Assembly: GCF_001905545.1 (NCBI RefSeq)
Contig: NZ_LIPD01000009.1
Location: forward strand, 124,001-188,000
Direction: 5' to 3'
Length of the DNA stretch: 64,000 nt
Origin: Streptomyces sp. CB02056
Lineage (GTDB): Bacteria; Actinomycetota; Actinomycetes; Streptomycetales; Streptomycetaceae
How positions within the stretch are numbered: the first letter of the stretch is position 1; each line of letters starts with the position of its first letter. This document shows, piece after piece, positions 1 to 8,574 of this stretch. Position numbers and translations under genes: made by a program. Below the pieces are notes generated by a model. That model worked only from the letters and a program-made list of their open reading frames with translations, was not told where the DNA came from and ran no database searches.

Positions 1-216
1 GGTCCAGCCGCACCGCGAGCGGCCTCGGCGGCGTCGGCGGCTCCTCGGCGACCTGGGCGGTGAGGGTCAGCGGATAGTCGCCGTGCCCGTGGACGCGGTG
101 GAAGTCGCACTCCTTGCCGTCGACCAGCAGCTCGGTCTCGGTGATCCAGCCGGACCGGACGTTGACGGTCACCGAGTGCCCGCCCTGGTCGAGGTGGAAG
201 CTGTACCGCTGGCGCA
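1..216 (-). CDS. Hypothetical protein, 3' end outside window
   Basis: An open frame runs leftward from an ATG at 216 off the window edge; 72 codons are visible. The start follows a good ribosome-binding site (GGAGGTCCCG directly upstream on the minus strand). The visible part is polar, begins MRQRYSFHLDQGGHSVTV and has no signal peptide or membrane segment. Codon third positions are nearly all G or C, as expected for a real gene here. I do not recognise a family; the alternating hydrophobic/polar pattern suggests a beta-rich domain (inference). Confidence 0.6.
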
Positions 217-332
217 TCGGGACCTCCGGCGACCGGGCCTGCGACGAGGGGAGACGGCGGCGAGCCGACGAGGGGGAACGGGGGAAGAGCGGACGAGGGG
301 AAATCCACTGCCAGTCTAGGGCGGGAGGTCGC

Positions 333-338
333 TAGGGT
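333..338 (+). promoter_or_regulatory. -10 box of a probable leaderless promoter
   Basis: TAGGGT lies 7 nt before the ATG at 346. This TANNNT-N6/7-start spacing recurs in the window before many genes and predicts transcription starting at or next to the start codon. A GGGAGG at 323-328 would instead suit the GTG at 337, so two start models compete. Confidence 0.4.
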
Positions 339-345
339 GCTCGGC

Positions 346-762
346 ATGCGGAGCACAGCGGGCGGCCTGCGGCCGTACGGGCCGGACGAGGAGGTGGCCG
401 AGGACGAGTACGTCCTCGGCCTGTACCGGGTGCCGGTCAAGGCGAGGACGGGGCGCGGGGTCGGCCCGGCGCCGCAGCCCGGGCGGCTGGAGGCCTGGGT
501 CGACGGCGGCGCCCTGCGGGCCGTCCTGCGCCGTCTGGGTGCGCGGACCCTGCCCACCCTCGCCCGCCACGAGCCGGACCTCGACTTCAGCAGCCGGATC
601 CGGCAGCCGTCGATGGCCGCGCTGGTCCGGGAGATCGAGCAGGTGGACCTGGCCCGGCTCCCGGCCGCCGAGCGCGAGGTGCTGGGCCTGCTGCTGGGCT
701 GGGGCCGCAGGGCGACGGCCGAGAACGGTGCGCTGCGGATCGAGATCGACGCCGTGCGGTGA
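346..762 (+). CDS. Hypothetical protein (138 aa)
   Basis: A soluble 138-residue protein of unknown function, with an acidic N-terminal part (GPDEEVAEDEY) and a C-terminal amphipathic helix region rich in Leu, Arg and Glu. It has no signal peptide and no membrane segment. The ATG at 346 fits a leaderless transcript (TAGGGT 7 nt upstream). A GTG at 337, 8 nt after GGGAGG, would add three residues. It stands alone between a divergent partial gene and terD. Codon usage is normal for the window. Confidence 0.7.
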   Translation: MRSTAGGLRPYGPDEEVAEDEYVLGLYRVPVKARTGRGVGPAPQPGRLEAWVDGGALRAVLRRLGARTLPTLARHEPDLDFSSRIRQPSMAALVREIEQVDLARLPAAEREVLGLLLGWGRRATAENGALRIEIDAVR

Positions 763-910
763 CGCCCTGACCGGGCCGGCGGCGGTTCCCGGGCACGGTT
801 CCCGTGTGCGACCCGGAGAAATTCCCGGGGTGGGCCCGCCTGCAGACGGATTCTCGTGATCTCTACAGTGTTGTAGATTCGTCCACAGGGAGAGATCAGA
901 GGAGGGCATT

Positions 911-1486
911 GTGGGAGTTTCGCTGGCCAAGGGCGGCAACGTCTCGCTGAGCAAGGAGGCGCCCGGTCTGAGCGCCGTGATCGTCGGTCTCGGCTGGGAC
1001 GTGCGCACCACCACCGGGGCCGACTACGACCTGGACGCCAGTGCGCTGCTGTGCAACGCGCTGGGCAAGGTGGTCTCGGACCAGCACTTCGTCTTCTTCA
1101 ACAACCTCCGCAGCCCCGAGGGTTCGGTCGAGCACAGCGGCGACAACCTGACCGGCGGCGGAGACGGGGACGACGAGCAGATCAAGGTCGACCTGGACCG
1201 CGTCCCGGCCGACGTGGCCAAGGTGGTCTTCCCGGTGTCGATCTACGACGCCGACGCCCGGCTGCAGAACTTCGGCCAGGTGCGCAACGCGTTCATCCGG
1301 ATCGTCAACCAGGCCAACGGCCTGGAGATCGCGCGCTACGACCTGACCGAGGACGCCTCGACCGAGACCGCGATGGTCTTCGGCGAGCTGTACCGCAACG
1401 GCAACGAGTGGAAGTTCCGCGCCATCGGCCAGGGCTACGCCTCCGGCCTGCGCGGCATCGCGACCGACTACGGCGTCAACGTCTGA
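911..1486 (+). CDS. terD: TerD family stress/tellurium-resistance protein
   Basis: A 191-residue TerD-domain protein, the usual family length. Recognisable features are the N-terminal VSLAKGGNVSLSK motif, the GLGWD motif, acidic calcium-site segments (YDLDASALL and DNLTGGGDGDDE) and the C-terminal ELYRNGNEWKFRAIGQGY motif. TerD proteins are cytosolic calcium-binding proteins linked to tellurite, oxidative-stress and phage tolerance and to Streptomyces differentiation; the exact biochemical role is unsettled. The GTG start is set by GAGGAGGG 5-6 nt upstream. It is a solitary copy with no other ter genes beside it. Confidence 0.93.
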   Translation: MGVSLAKGGNVSLSKEAPGLSAVIVGLGWDVRTTTGADYDLDASALLCNALGKVVSDQHFVFFNNLRSPEGSVEHSGDNLTGGGDGDDEQIKVDLDRVPADVAKVVFPVSIYDADARLQNFGQVRNAFIRIVNQANGLEIARYDLTEDASTETAMVFGELYRNGNEWKFRAIGQGYASGLRGIATDYGVNV

Positions 1487-1563
1487 CCGTCGTCCGTCGG
1501 TAGCGGTCAACGCCCGTTCGCCCGAAGCGGGTCGACCGGGGTTCGGCAGTCACGGCCACGCGC

Positions 1564-2874
1564 TCAGTCGGTACGGCCGAGCGCGTGGCCGCCGAAGCCC
1601 CCGCCGCCGGTGAACTGGTGGTGCCACCAGGCGGTCATGGCCGGCTCGTCCATCCCCGACCAGTCCGGCGCCGCGGTGACCTGGGCCCGGCCCAGGGTGC
1701 GGCCCAGTTCCACCAACTCCCGCCCGGCCGCCGTCCGTTCGCGGTCGTAGGCGGCCAGCAGAGCCGCCCAGGAGCCGGCCTCCCGCCCCGCCAGCTCGAA
1801 GGCGTGGGCGTCCTGGATCGCCTTCACCGCGCCGCTGGTGTTGTGCGGGCGCACCACGGTGGCCGCGTCCCCGCCGATCAGCAGCCGTCCGGCCGTCCGG
1901 GCCGGGGCCGCCAGGTCGTAGACCGGCTGGAGGAAGGTCCGTTCGCGCGGGGTCAGGGTGACCAGGCCGGCCCAGTACGGCGGCAGGTACCGCTCGGCGA
2001 GCCGGCGCAGCTCGTCCACCTGCGGGTCGGTGAGGCTGCCCGCCGGGATGCTGGTCGGGCCGTCCAGGCGCAGCCAGGCGGGGGTGGGGGCGTAGAAGAC
2101 CCAGTTCACCTGGGTGCGGCCGGGCGCGACCCCGGGGATGCGGTAGATCACCACCTGGCCGCCGGGGTAGCAGGCGGTGATGCACTGCTCCTCCGGCCAG
2201 GGCGCCGCGCCGCCGGGCAGCTCGGCCAGCAGGGCGTCGTCGTAGCTGCCTCGCCAGCACACGTACCCGGCGTACTCGGGCTCGGCCTGCGGGCAGACGG
2301 CCTCGCGGACCACCGAGCGGTAGCCGTCGGCGCCGATCACCAGGTCGTACGTCTCGCGGCCGCCGTCCGTCTCGACCCAGGCGCCGTCGGCCTCGGCCCG
2401 GGGGCCGTCAGCCTCAGCCTGGGGGCCCTCCGACCCGCCGCCGTCCGGTTCGTCCCCGCCCGGCTCGTTGCCGACGGCCGTCACGGTGGCACCCAGCCGG
2501 AACTCGACCTGCTCGGGCATCCGTTCACGCAGGGCCTGCCAGAGCACGCCCCAGTGGTGCGAGTGGAACGGGAAGGGCTGGGCCCAGAGCAGTCGCCCGC
2601 AGCCGTCCGGCCCGTCGCCCTCGCCGGCCGCGCCCCGGGCGACCCAGCGGCGGACGGTGAGGCGGTGGCGGCGGGTGTCCGCGTCGAGGTGTCCGGCCCG
2701 GACCAGTTCGTCGAAGCGGTCGTTGTGGGTGCACAGCCCCACGCCGCGGTCCTCCAGGTGCCCGGGGCTGCGTTCCAGCACCACCACCCGTTCCGCGCCG
2801 AGCCGGGCGGCCGCGCCGGCGAAGGCGCTCCCGGCGATGCTGCCCCCGACCACGGCCACCGAGCCACCGCGCAC
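1564..2874 (-). CDS. FAD-dependent monooxygenase
   Basis: A 436-residue flavoprotein of the UbiH/PHBH-like aromatic hydroxylase group. The N-terminus holds the dinucleotide-binding fold (VAVVGGSIAGS); GADGYRSVVRE is the mid-protein DG motif and GGDAATVVRPHNTSG the FAD-ribityl GD motif. Substrate is unknown. The GTG start at 2874 follows AGGAGAGGAG. The frame stays open far upstream, but that part is antisense to the next gene. A 21-bp triplicate at 2365-2427 encodes a hydrophilic insertion. It is transcribed away from the dienoyl-CoA-reductase-like gene across a strong palindrome at 3043-3060, so the two are probably co-regulated. Confidence 0.88.
   Translation of the reverse strand: MRGGSVAVVGGSIAGSAFAGAAARLGAERVVVLERSPGHLEDRGVGLCTHNDRFDELVRAGHLDADTRRHRLTVRRWVARGAAGEGDGPDGCGRLLWAQPFPFHSHHWGVLWQALRERMPEQVEFRLGATVTAVGNEPGGDEPDGGGSEGPQAEADGPRAEADGAWVETDGGRETYDLVIGADGYRSVVREAVCPQAEPEYAGYVCWRGSYDDALLAELPGGAAPWPEEQCITACYPGGQVVIYRIPGVAPGRTQVNWVFYAPTPAWLRLDGPTSIPAGSLTDPQVDELRRLAERYLPPYWAGLVTLTPRERTFLQPVYDLAAPARTAGRLLIGGDAATVVRPHNTSGAVKAIQDAHAFELAGREAGSWAALLAAYDRERTAAGRELVELGRTLGRAQVTAAPDWSGMDEPAMTAWWHHQFTGGGGFGGHALGRTD
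2365..2427. repeat. 21-bp in-frame triplicate inside the monooxygenase
   Basis: Three head-to-tail 21-bp units (2365-2385, 2386-2406, 2407-2427) of the form GTCNGNCTCGNCCNGGGNGCC encode a seven-residue acidic repeat (variants of DGPRAEA) between the two main domains. The length is a multiple of three, so copy-number changes keep the frame. Confidence 0.75.
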
Positions 2875-3042
2875 GGTCGCTCCTCTCCTGAGTCCCGAGC
2901 TTCGAGTCCGCGGCGTCCCCGCGATGCGATGTCCCCCCGCGACGCCCCCACGATGTCCGGGACACGACGATACGCGTCCGGCCGGTCCCCGGCGCCGTGT
3001 TCGAGCCATCCGGAGGGCCCTTCCGGCGACCCGGGAGAGCCT

Positions 3043-3060
3043 TATGCAACTAGTTGCATA
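3043..3060. promoter_or_regulatory. 18-bp perfect palindromic operator
   Basis: TATGCAACTAGTTGCATA is a perfect inverted repeat, strikingly AT-rich for this genome, in the 288-bp gap between two divergent redox genes (start codons at 2874 and 3163). TGCAA-N4-TTGCA arms are typical of dimeric winged-helix or HTH repressors such as the MarR family (inference). No regulator gene is adjacent. Confidence 0.75.
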
Positions 3061-3162
3061 CCCCGCCGCCCGTCCCCTACCCTGCGGTAACAAACGCCCC
3101 CGGTCCACAACGCCCCGGTCCACTCCCCGGTCCACTTCCCGCCCGCGCCCCAGGAGACGTCG

Positions 3163-5205
3163 ATGAGCGCCCACCCCGGCAGCAACCGCTACCCGCACCT
3201 GCTCAGCCCGCTCGACCTCGGCTTCACCACCCTGCCCAACCGCGTGATCATGGGCTCGATGCACGTCGGCCTGGAGGAGGCCCCCGGCGGCTACGAGCGG
3301 ATGGCCGCCTTCTACGCCGAGCGGGCCCGCGGCGGCGTCGGCCTGATCGTCACCGGCGGCATCGCCCCCAACGAGGCCGGGCGCCCCTGGGAGGGCGGCG
3401 CGATGCTGACCACCGAGGAGGAGGCCGACCGGCACCGCGTGGTCACCGACGCGGTGCACGCCGCCGGCGGCAGGATCGCCCTCCAGATCCTGCACTTCGG
3501 CCGCTACGCCTACCACCGCGACCTGGTCGCCCCCAGCGCGATCCAGGCCCCGATCAGCCCCTTCACGCCCAACGCGCTCACCGCCGAGCAGGTCGAGCAG
3601 ACCATCGAGGACTTCGCCCGCTGCGCCGAACTCGCCCGCCGCGCCGGGTACGACGGCGTCGAGATCATGGGCTCCGAGGGCTACCTGGTCAACGAGTTCA
3701 TCGTCGCCGCGACCAATCACCGCGAGGACGAGTGGGGCGGCACGTACGAGCGGCGGATGCGCTTCCCGGTGGAGATCGTCCGCCGGGTCCGCGAGCGGGT
3801 CGGCGAGGACTTCATCATCGTCTACCGCCTCTCCATGCTCGACCTGGTGCCCGGCGGCTCCACCCTCGACGAGGTCGTGCGGCTCGCCCAGGCCGTCGAG
3901 GCCGCCGGGGCGACCATCATCAACACCGGCATCGGCTGGCACGAGGCCCGCATCCCCACCATCGCCACCTCGGTGCCGCGCGGCGCCTTCGGCTGGGTGA
4001 CGAAGAAGGTGATGGGCAAGGTCGGCATCCCGCTGGTCACCACCAACCGCATCAACACCCCCGAGATCGCCGAGCAGTTGCTCGCCGAGGGCAGCGCGGA
4101 CCTGGTCTCGATGGCCCGCCCGCTGCTCGCCGACGCCGACTTCGTCGCCAAGGCCCGGGACGACCGCGCCGAGGCCATCAACACCTGCATCGGCTGCAAC
4201 CAGGCCTGCCTCGACCACACCTTCAACCTCCAGATCACCTCCTGCCTGGTCAACCCGCGCGCCTGCCACGAGACCGAACTCGTCCTCGGGGCAACGAAGT
4301 CGCGCAAGCGGATCGGCGTCGTCGGGGCGGGCCCGGCCGGCCTCGCCTTCGCCGTCTCCGCCGCCGAGCGCGGCCACGACGTCACCCTGTACGACGCCGC
4401 CGAGGCGATCGGCGGGCAGCTGAACATCGCCCGGCGCATCCCCGGCAAGGAGGAGTTCGACGAGACGCTGCGCTACTTCCGCACCCGGCTGGCCGAGTTG
4501 GGCGTCACGCTGCGGCTCGGCGCGACCGTCACCGCCGAGCAGCTGGCCGGGCAGGGCCACGACGAGCTCGTCCTCGCCACCGGCGTCACCCCGCGAACTC
4601 CCGCCGACATCCCGGGAATCGACCACCCCAGCGTGCTCGGCTACCTCGACGTGCTGCGCGACGGCGCGCCGGTCGGCGAGCGGGTCGCCATCCTCGGCGC
4701 CGGCGGAATCGGCTTCGACGTGGCCGAGTTCCTCACCGACCCGGGCGACGCGGCGAGCCTCAACCCGCCGGTGTTCCAGGCGAAGTGGGGCATCGACCCG
4801 GAGTACCGCGAGCGCGGCGGCCTGCGCGCCCCGGAGCGGCCGAAGCCCCCGCGCAGCGTCCACCTGCTCCAGCGCAGGACCACCAAGGTCGGCGCTGGCC
4901 TCGGCAAGACCACCGGCTGGATCCACCGCACCGAGCTCAAGCACCGCGGCGTGGTGATGGTCCCCGGCGTCACCTACGACCTGATCGACGACGCCGGTCT
5001 GCACATCACGGTGGACGGCGAGCGCCAACTGCTGCCCGTGGACACCGTCGTGCTCTGCACCGGCCAGGAGCCGCGCCGCGACCTGTACGAGGCGCTGCGC
5101 GAGCGCGGCCTGCCGGTGCACCTGATCGGCGGCGCCGACGTGGCCGCCGAACTGGACGCCAAGCGCGCCATCAAGCAGGGCACCGAGCTCGCCGCGGCGC
5201 TCTGA
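3163..5205 (+). CDS. fadH: NADPH-dependent 2,4-dienoyl-CoA reductase-like oxidoreductase
   Basis: A 680-residue protein with the FadH layout: an N-terminal Old Yellow Enzyme TIM barrel (about residues 10-340, FMN), a 4Fe-4S cysteine cluster (CIGCNQACLDH...C, about 343-363), then an FAD/NAD(P) two-dinucleotide-binding module (VGAGPAGL near 385 and ILGAGGIG near 510). FadH reduces 2,4-dienoyl-CoA esters in beta-oxidation; related proteins act on trimethylamine or other enones, so the substrate is not certain. CAGGAGA sets the start. It is divergent from the flavin monooxygenase. Confidence 0.88.
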   Translation: MSAHPGSNRYPHLLSPLDLGFTTLPNRVIMGSMHVGLEEAPGGYERMAAFYAERARGGVGLIVTGGIAPNEAGRPWEGGAMLTTEEEADRHRVVTDAVHAAGGRIALQILHFGRYAYHRDLVAPSAIQAPISPFTPNALTAEQVEQTIEDFARCAELARRAGYDGVEIMGSEGYLVNEFIVAATNHREDEWGGTYERRMRFPVEIVRRVRERVGEDFIIVYRLSMLDLVPGGSTLDEVVRLAQAVEAAGATIINTGIGWHEARIPTIATSVPRGAFGWVTKKVMGKVGIPLVTTNRINTPEIAEQLLAEGSADLVSMARPLLADADFVAKARDDRAEAINTCIGCNQACLDHTFNLQITSCLVNPRACHETELVLGATKSRKRIGVVGAGPAGLAFAVSAAERGHDVTLYDAAEAIGGQLNIARRIPGKEEFDETLRYFRTRLAELGVTLRLGATVTAEQLAGQGHDELVLATGVTPRTPADIPGIDHPSVLGYLDVLRDGAPVGERVAILGAGGIGFDVAEFLTDPGDAASLNPPVFQAKWGIDPEYRERGGLRAPERPKPPRSVHLLQRRTTKVGAGLGKTTGWIHRTELKHRGVVMVPGVTYDLIDDAGLHITVDGERQLLPVDTVVLCTGQEPRRDLYEALRERGLPVHLIGGADVAAELDAKRAIKQGTELAAAL

Positions 5206-5210
5206 GCCCT

Positions 5211-5282
5211 CGCGTTCCGTACGGTCGGCGTCCCCGCGTCCCGTACGGTCGGTGCCCCCGCGTCCCGTACGGTCGGCGCCCC
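5211..5282 (+). repeat. Three 24-bp tandem repeats
   Basis: Units at 5211-5234, 5235-5258 and 5259-5282 share CGCGTCCCGTACGGTCGG-type cores (each contains the hexamer CGTACG and differs by one to three bases). They directly follow the stop codon of the fadH-like gene. The third unit supplies the left arm of the terminator hairpin. Confidence 0.85.
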
Positions 5283-5306
5283 CGCCGCGAGCGGGGGCGC
5301 CGACCG
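5270..5306 (+). terminator. Strong stem-loop terminator after fadH-like gene
   Basis: A perfect 16-bp stem (5270-5285 pairing with 5291-5306), loop CGCGA, followed by AAAA. As is usual in actinomycetes there is no U-tract on the plus strand. Confidence 0.8.
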
Positions 5307-5410
5307 AAAACCACTCGCCGTCCGCCCGGGGGCCGTTGCTAGTATCCGCAGGTCGCAGCGCGGATCACGGCGCGCGGGGCGTGGAGCGGATCACAGGGGA
5401 GAGCAGGCCG

Positions 5411-5971
5411 ATGGACGAGCAGGGCGAGACGGCGTACGCGCCGATGGCGGACGAGCCGGCGGCGGACGAGCGGATCGAGTTGGCGTACACGCCCACGGTG
5501 GCGGACTTCCGGGAGGCCCTGGCCGCCCGGTCCCGGGCGACGCGCGCGGGCCGGCGCCAGCGGGCGTTCCTGTACCTGCTCGTCGTCTGCGGCCCGCTCA
5601 TCGCCGCGCTCGACCTCTCCACCGGCAAGGGCATCGGCTTCCCGCCGGTGTTCATGGTGCTCGCCGCGCTGGCCCTGCTCCTCTGGCTGCCCCGGCTGCA
5701 GGCCGGCCAGTTCCACAAGTTGACCGCCGACAAGGGCGAGTTCACCGCCACCGTGGCAGCGTCCGGCGTGACCATCACCAACCGCCACTCCACCAGCACC
5801 CTGACCTGGCAGGCGGTCCCGCACCACGTGGAGACCCCGGGGCTGTTCGTCCTGCTGAGCAACGACAAGAACAACTCCTGCCTGGCCGTCCTGCCCAAGC
5901 GCGGCACCGCCGACCCCGACCGGCTGCGCGCCGTGCTCGACCGGCACGCCCCCGCGCCCACCCGGGGCTGA
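5411..5971 (+). CDS. Membrane protein with C-terminal YcxB-like domain
   Basis: 186 residues: an acidic N-terminal tail (about 1-45), two adjacent hydrophobic helices (about 54-95, FLYLLVVCGPLIAALDL then FMVLAALALLLWL), then a soluble beta-rich tail (GVTITN..STLTW..V..VETPGLFVLL) resembling YcxB-like domains found after paired helices. Function is unknown. The ATG at 5411 follows AGGGGAGAGCAGG; a longer frame exists upstream but overlaps the terminator. TAGTAT at 5340-5345 could be the -10 box. Confidence 0.75.
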   Translation: MDEQGETAYAPMADEPAADERIELAYTPTVADFREALAARSRATRAGRRQRAFLYLLVVCGPLIAALDLSTGKGIGFPPVFMVLAALALLLWLPRLQAGQFHKLTADKGEFTATVAASGVTITNRHSTSTLTWQAVPHHVETPGLFVLLSNDKNNSCLAVLPKRGTADPDRLRAVLDRHAPAPTRG

Positions 5972-6040
5972 GCCCGGCCCGTCCCGCAGCCCGCAGTCCG
6001 TATCCCGCCTTCGCCCCGTTCGTCCCCTGCCCGCTCCCCG

Positions 6041-6046
6041 TACGAT
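6041..6046 (+). promoter_or_regulatory. -10 box, leaderless promoter of padR-type gene
   Basis: TACGAT ends 7 nt before the ATG at 6054 and no ribosome-binding site is present, which predicts a leaderless transcript. Confidence 0.5.
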
Positions 6047-6053
6047 CGACGGC

Positions 6054-6638
6054 ATGTCGCTGCCGCACGCCATCCTCACCGCCCTGCTGGAGAAACCGTC
6101 CTCGGGGCTGGAGCTGACCAGGCGGTTCGACCGGTCGATCGGCTTCTTCTGGCCCGCCACCCACCAGCAGATCTACCGCGAACTGGGCCGGCTGGAGGCC
6201 TCCGGACAGATCCGGGCCCTCCGGCCGGAGGCACCGGTGCGCGGGCAGAAGAAGGAGTACGAGGTGCTCCCGGAGGGCCGCGCCGAACTGGCCCGCTGGA
6301 CCGCCGAGGGCGCCGCGCCGCGCGCCGTCCGGGAGCCCCTGCTGCTGCGGCTGCGGGCGGCCGCGGTGGTCGGCACGGACGGCCTGACGGCCGAGCTGGA
6401 ACGCCATCTCGCCCTGCACCGCGAGCAGTTGGCCGATTACCGGGAGATCGAGCGGCGCGACTTCCCGGTCGAGCGGGCGGACGAGGAGAACCGGCTCCAG
6501 CACGCGGTGCTGCGGGCCGGCATCGGACTGGAGAGCTTCTGGGTGCAGTGGCTCGCCGAGACCCTCGACACCCTGCCGGCCGAGCCCTCCCGCCCGGCCC
6601 GCCCCTCCGACGCTTCCGCGGCCTCCGACCGGCCCTGA
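6054..6638 (+). CDS. PadR family transcriptional regulator
   Basis: A 194-residue regulator with the PadR winged helix at the N-terminus (SGLELTRRFDRSIGFFWPATHQQIYRELGRLEASGQI) and the PadR C-terminal dimerisation helices (about 95-180, FPVERADEENRLQHAVLRAGI). PadR proteins repress nearby or distant efflux and stress genes. There is no obvious partner transporter next to it; neighbours are a membrane protein and a secreted protein. Translation probably starts leaderless at 6054. Confidence 0.9.
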   Translation: MSLPHAILTALLEKPSSGLELTRRFDRSIGFFWPATHQQIYRELGRLEASGQIRALRPEAPVRGQKKEYEVLPEGRAELARWTAEGAAPRAVREPLLLRLRAAAVVGTDGLTAELERHLALHREQLADYREIERRDFPVERADEENRLQHAVLRAGIGLESFWVQWLAETLDTLPAEPSRPARPSDASAASDRP

Positions 6639-6729
6639 CCTGCGCCGATCCCCGCCCGCGCGCCCGGCCCAGCCCCCGGTGGGACACTGGTGGCCTGTCC
6701 CTTCCCGAACTCTCGACCGGGGGACCCGT

Positions 6730-7491
6730 ATGTCTCTGACCAGGCCCTTCCACGCCCTCACCGCCGCGGCCGTCGTCGTGGCGGTCGCCCTGGGCCCGGC
6801 CGCCCTCCCGGCGTCCGCCGCAACCGCCCAGCCACTGCCCTCCGCCGACCAGCTGAAGTCGGCCCTGCTGACCGCGGCCGACCTCGGCCCCGGCTGGACC
6901 GAGCCCCCGGCGACCCAGAGCCCCAGCCCCAGCGCCGGCGCGAGCCCCAGCGCGAGCCCGTCGAACCCGGTGACCGGATGCGACGCGCTCAGCGCCCTGA
7001 TCAACATGTACGTCACCCGGCCGGGCGCGGCGATCCCGCGCGCCGAGACCGAACTCGACGGCCCGAACGGCAACCCGATGGTCACCCAGGCCCTCGCGGC
7101 CGAGCCGTCCGACCAACTCGCCACCGACTTCAACTCCGCCGCCGACGCCCTGAAGACCTGCCACACCATCACCTTCAACGCCGGCCCCAGCGACACCGTG
7201 ACCTTCACCGTCAGCCCGGTCACCCTCGGCGACCGCAAGGACGCCCCCGCCGTCCACCTCGACGGCACCCTGGCCGGCGTCCGACTCAACGGCTACGTCG
7301 GCATCGAACGCTTCGGCACGGTGGCCATGGCCTTCGGCTACTTCGAACGCCAGGGCAGCAACGAACAGGCCGCCTCCATGGAGTACCGCACCGCCGTCGC
7401 CAAGGTCGAACGCGCCCTCGGCGCCAAGGCCGGCAGCACCACCGGCCCCACGGCCGTCCCCACCACCCCCACCGAGGGCCGCCGCGTCTGA
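6730..7491 (+). CDS. Secreted protein, sensor-domain-like
   Basis: 253 residues with a clear Sec signal peptide (hydrophobic core from about 11-30, cleavage after ASAAT/ASA). A Ser/Pro linker (QSPSPSAGASPSASPSNP) precedes a globular region with two cysteines (GCDAL and TCHTI) that could form a disulfide. The repeated pattern ADLGPGW near the mature N-terminus and a late FGYFER-type segment resemble exported PknH-sensor-like proteins (tentative). The start at 6730 follows GGGGGA. It precedes a strong terminator. Confidence 0.8.
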   Translation: MSLTRPFHALTAAAVVVAVALGPAALPASAATAQPLPSADQLKSALLTAADLGPGWTEPPATQSPSPSAGASPSASPSNPVTGCDALSALINMYVTRPGAAIPRAETELDGPNGNPMVTQALAAEPSDQLATDFNSAADALKTCHTITFNAGPSDTVTFTVSPVTLGDRKDAPAVHLDGTLAGVRLNGYVGIERFGTVAMAFGYFERQGSNEQAASMEYRTAVAKVERALGAKAGSTTGPTAVPTTPTEGRRV

Positions 7492-7510
7492 CCCTCCTCG
7501 CCCTCCGAAC

Positions 7511-7565
7511 ACCACCGCGGCCCCCCACCGAACGCACGAGGCGCTCGGCGAGGGGCCGCGGTGGT
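7511..7565 (+). terminator. Stem-loop terminator
   Basis: A 14-bp perfect stem (ACCACCGCGGCCCC at 7511-7524 with its complement at 7552-7565) with a 27-nt loop, 20 nt after the secreted-protein stop codon. Confidence 0.75.
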
Positions 7566-7877
7566 GGCCTGACGGCGACCGGACGGGGAGTCACGTTTTG
7601 GTTGTCCGGGAGCTCCTGTGAAGGCCCTCGTCGCTCTGTTGTTCCTGGTCCCCTTGTTTCAAGGAGCCCGCGGCGGGCGCCGGACCGCTCGGCGAGGACC
7701 AAGGGACCTGGAAGACTGGGAGCGTCGATGATGCCGGGGTGGGGGTTCTCGTGACCTTGCGGAACTACGACAGAGGGCATGGCTGCCAGATCTACCTGCA
7801 GGAAGAACGGAACGGGCAGCCTGACGTACGCAGAGGGATGAGCAGGAGACCGGTCTTCGGTGGGGGAGGCGATTCGC
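7566..7877. other. Non-coding stretch upstream of lipoprotein pair
   Basis: About 310 bp without a convincing gene. It holds a small hairpin (CCTTG-TTT-CAAGG, 7652-7664) inside a larger imperfect inverted repeat (about 7642-7714). It also holds the word GAAGACTGGG, which recurs before the second lipoprotein gene (about 8715), suggesting that the promoter region was duplicated with the gene. Confidence 0.4.
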
Positions 7878-8540
7878 GTGGTGGGACGTTCGGTGGTGTT
7901 CCGGATGGTGCTGGTGGGGTTGTTGTGTGGCGCCAGTGCGTGCACCGGGGCGTCCGGTGGGCACGGCGGGGCGTCGGCGGGCGCCGTGTCCGGTGGGGTG
8001 GCGGCCGAGGTCGCGTGGCCGCTCGGTGAGGAAGGGGCGACGCTCTCGGAGGTCGAGAGGCGGCGGATCCTGCGATCGGCCGAGGAGAACGGCTGGGCTC
8101 CGGCCGGTGGCGAGGCCACGGTGGTCCGGTACGACAGCGGGTACGGCCCGGGGCTGATCTGGCGGGCGAAGGGGACCGGCGCGGTCTGTTCGGGATCGTC
8201 GCGTGGCTCGGGTCCCTGTGTTCCGCTGGCGGACATCGCCGCGAGGCCGAACCCGGGCGTCGGAATCTTCATCGGCGCCGCCTACTACGAGGGGAAGTGG
8301 TCGGTCATGCTGTTGTCCAGCGGTGAGACGGTCGATCGGGTCATGTGCCAGGGGCGGAGCTTTCCGGCGCGGCGGGCGTACGAGGTCACGGTCGACGGCG
8401 TGCTCCACACCGTCTACACGGTGTCGATACCGCGCGGACTCCAGGGCGAGTACCGGGTGGCCGTCCGACGGGACGGGCAGCCGGCCGAGGACCGCGTGAC
8501 GCTCAACATGGATCGGGTCGCCGGCCCGGCGCGGTGCTGA
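7878..8540 (+). CDS. Putative lipoprotein, tandem paralogue 1
   Basis: About 220 residues: a short basic/hydrophobic signal (VVFRMVLVGLLCGASAC) with a lipobox-like GASAC, then an extracytoplasmic domain. Signature segments YDSGYGPGLIW, SSGETVDRVMCQG, SIPRGLQGEYRV and a terminal Cys are all shared with the next gene, so the two are tandem duplicates (roughly half-identical by eye). Four conserved cysteines suggest disulfides. The GTG at 7878 lies 8-9 nt after GGGGGAGG; a GTG at 7860 is possible. Function is unknown. Confidence 0.75.
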   Translation: MVGRSVVFRMVLVGLLCGASACTGASGGHGGASAGAVSGGVAAEVAWPLGEEGATLSEVERRRILRSAEENGWAPAGGEATVVRYDSGYGPGLIWRAKGTGAVCSGSSRGSGPCVPLADIAARPNPGVGIFIGAAYYEGKWSVMLLSSGETVDRVMCQGRSFPARRAYEVTVDGVLHTVYTVSIPRGLQGEYRVAVRRDGQPAEDRVTLNMDRVAGPARC

Positions 8541-8574
8541 CCGGGCGGGCGAGGGCGGTGCACGGCGGGTGAGG

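Noticed and set aside
2875..5121. Very long minus-strand open frame extending upstream from the flavin monooxygenase (over 700 extra codons)
   Set aside because: It is antisense to the well-supported FadH-like gene, is Gly/Ala/Val/Asp-rich without domains, and the monooxygenase has its own start and ribosome-binding site at 2874.
5211..5282. Possible CRISPR array
   Set aside because: Three contiguous 24-bp units without spacers and no cas genes; simple tandem repeat.
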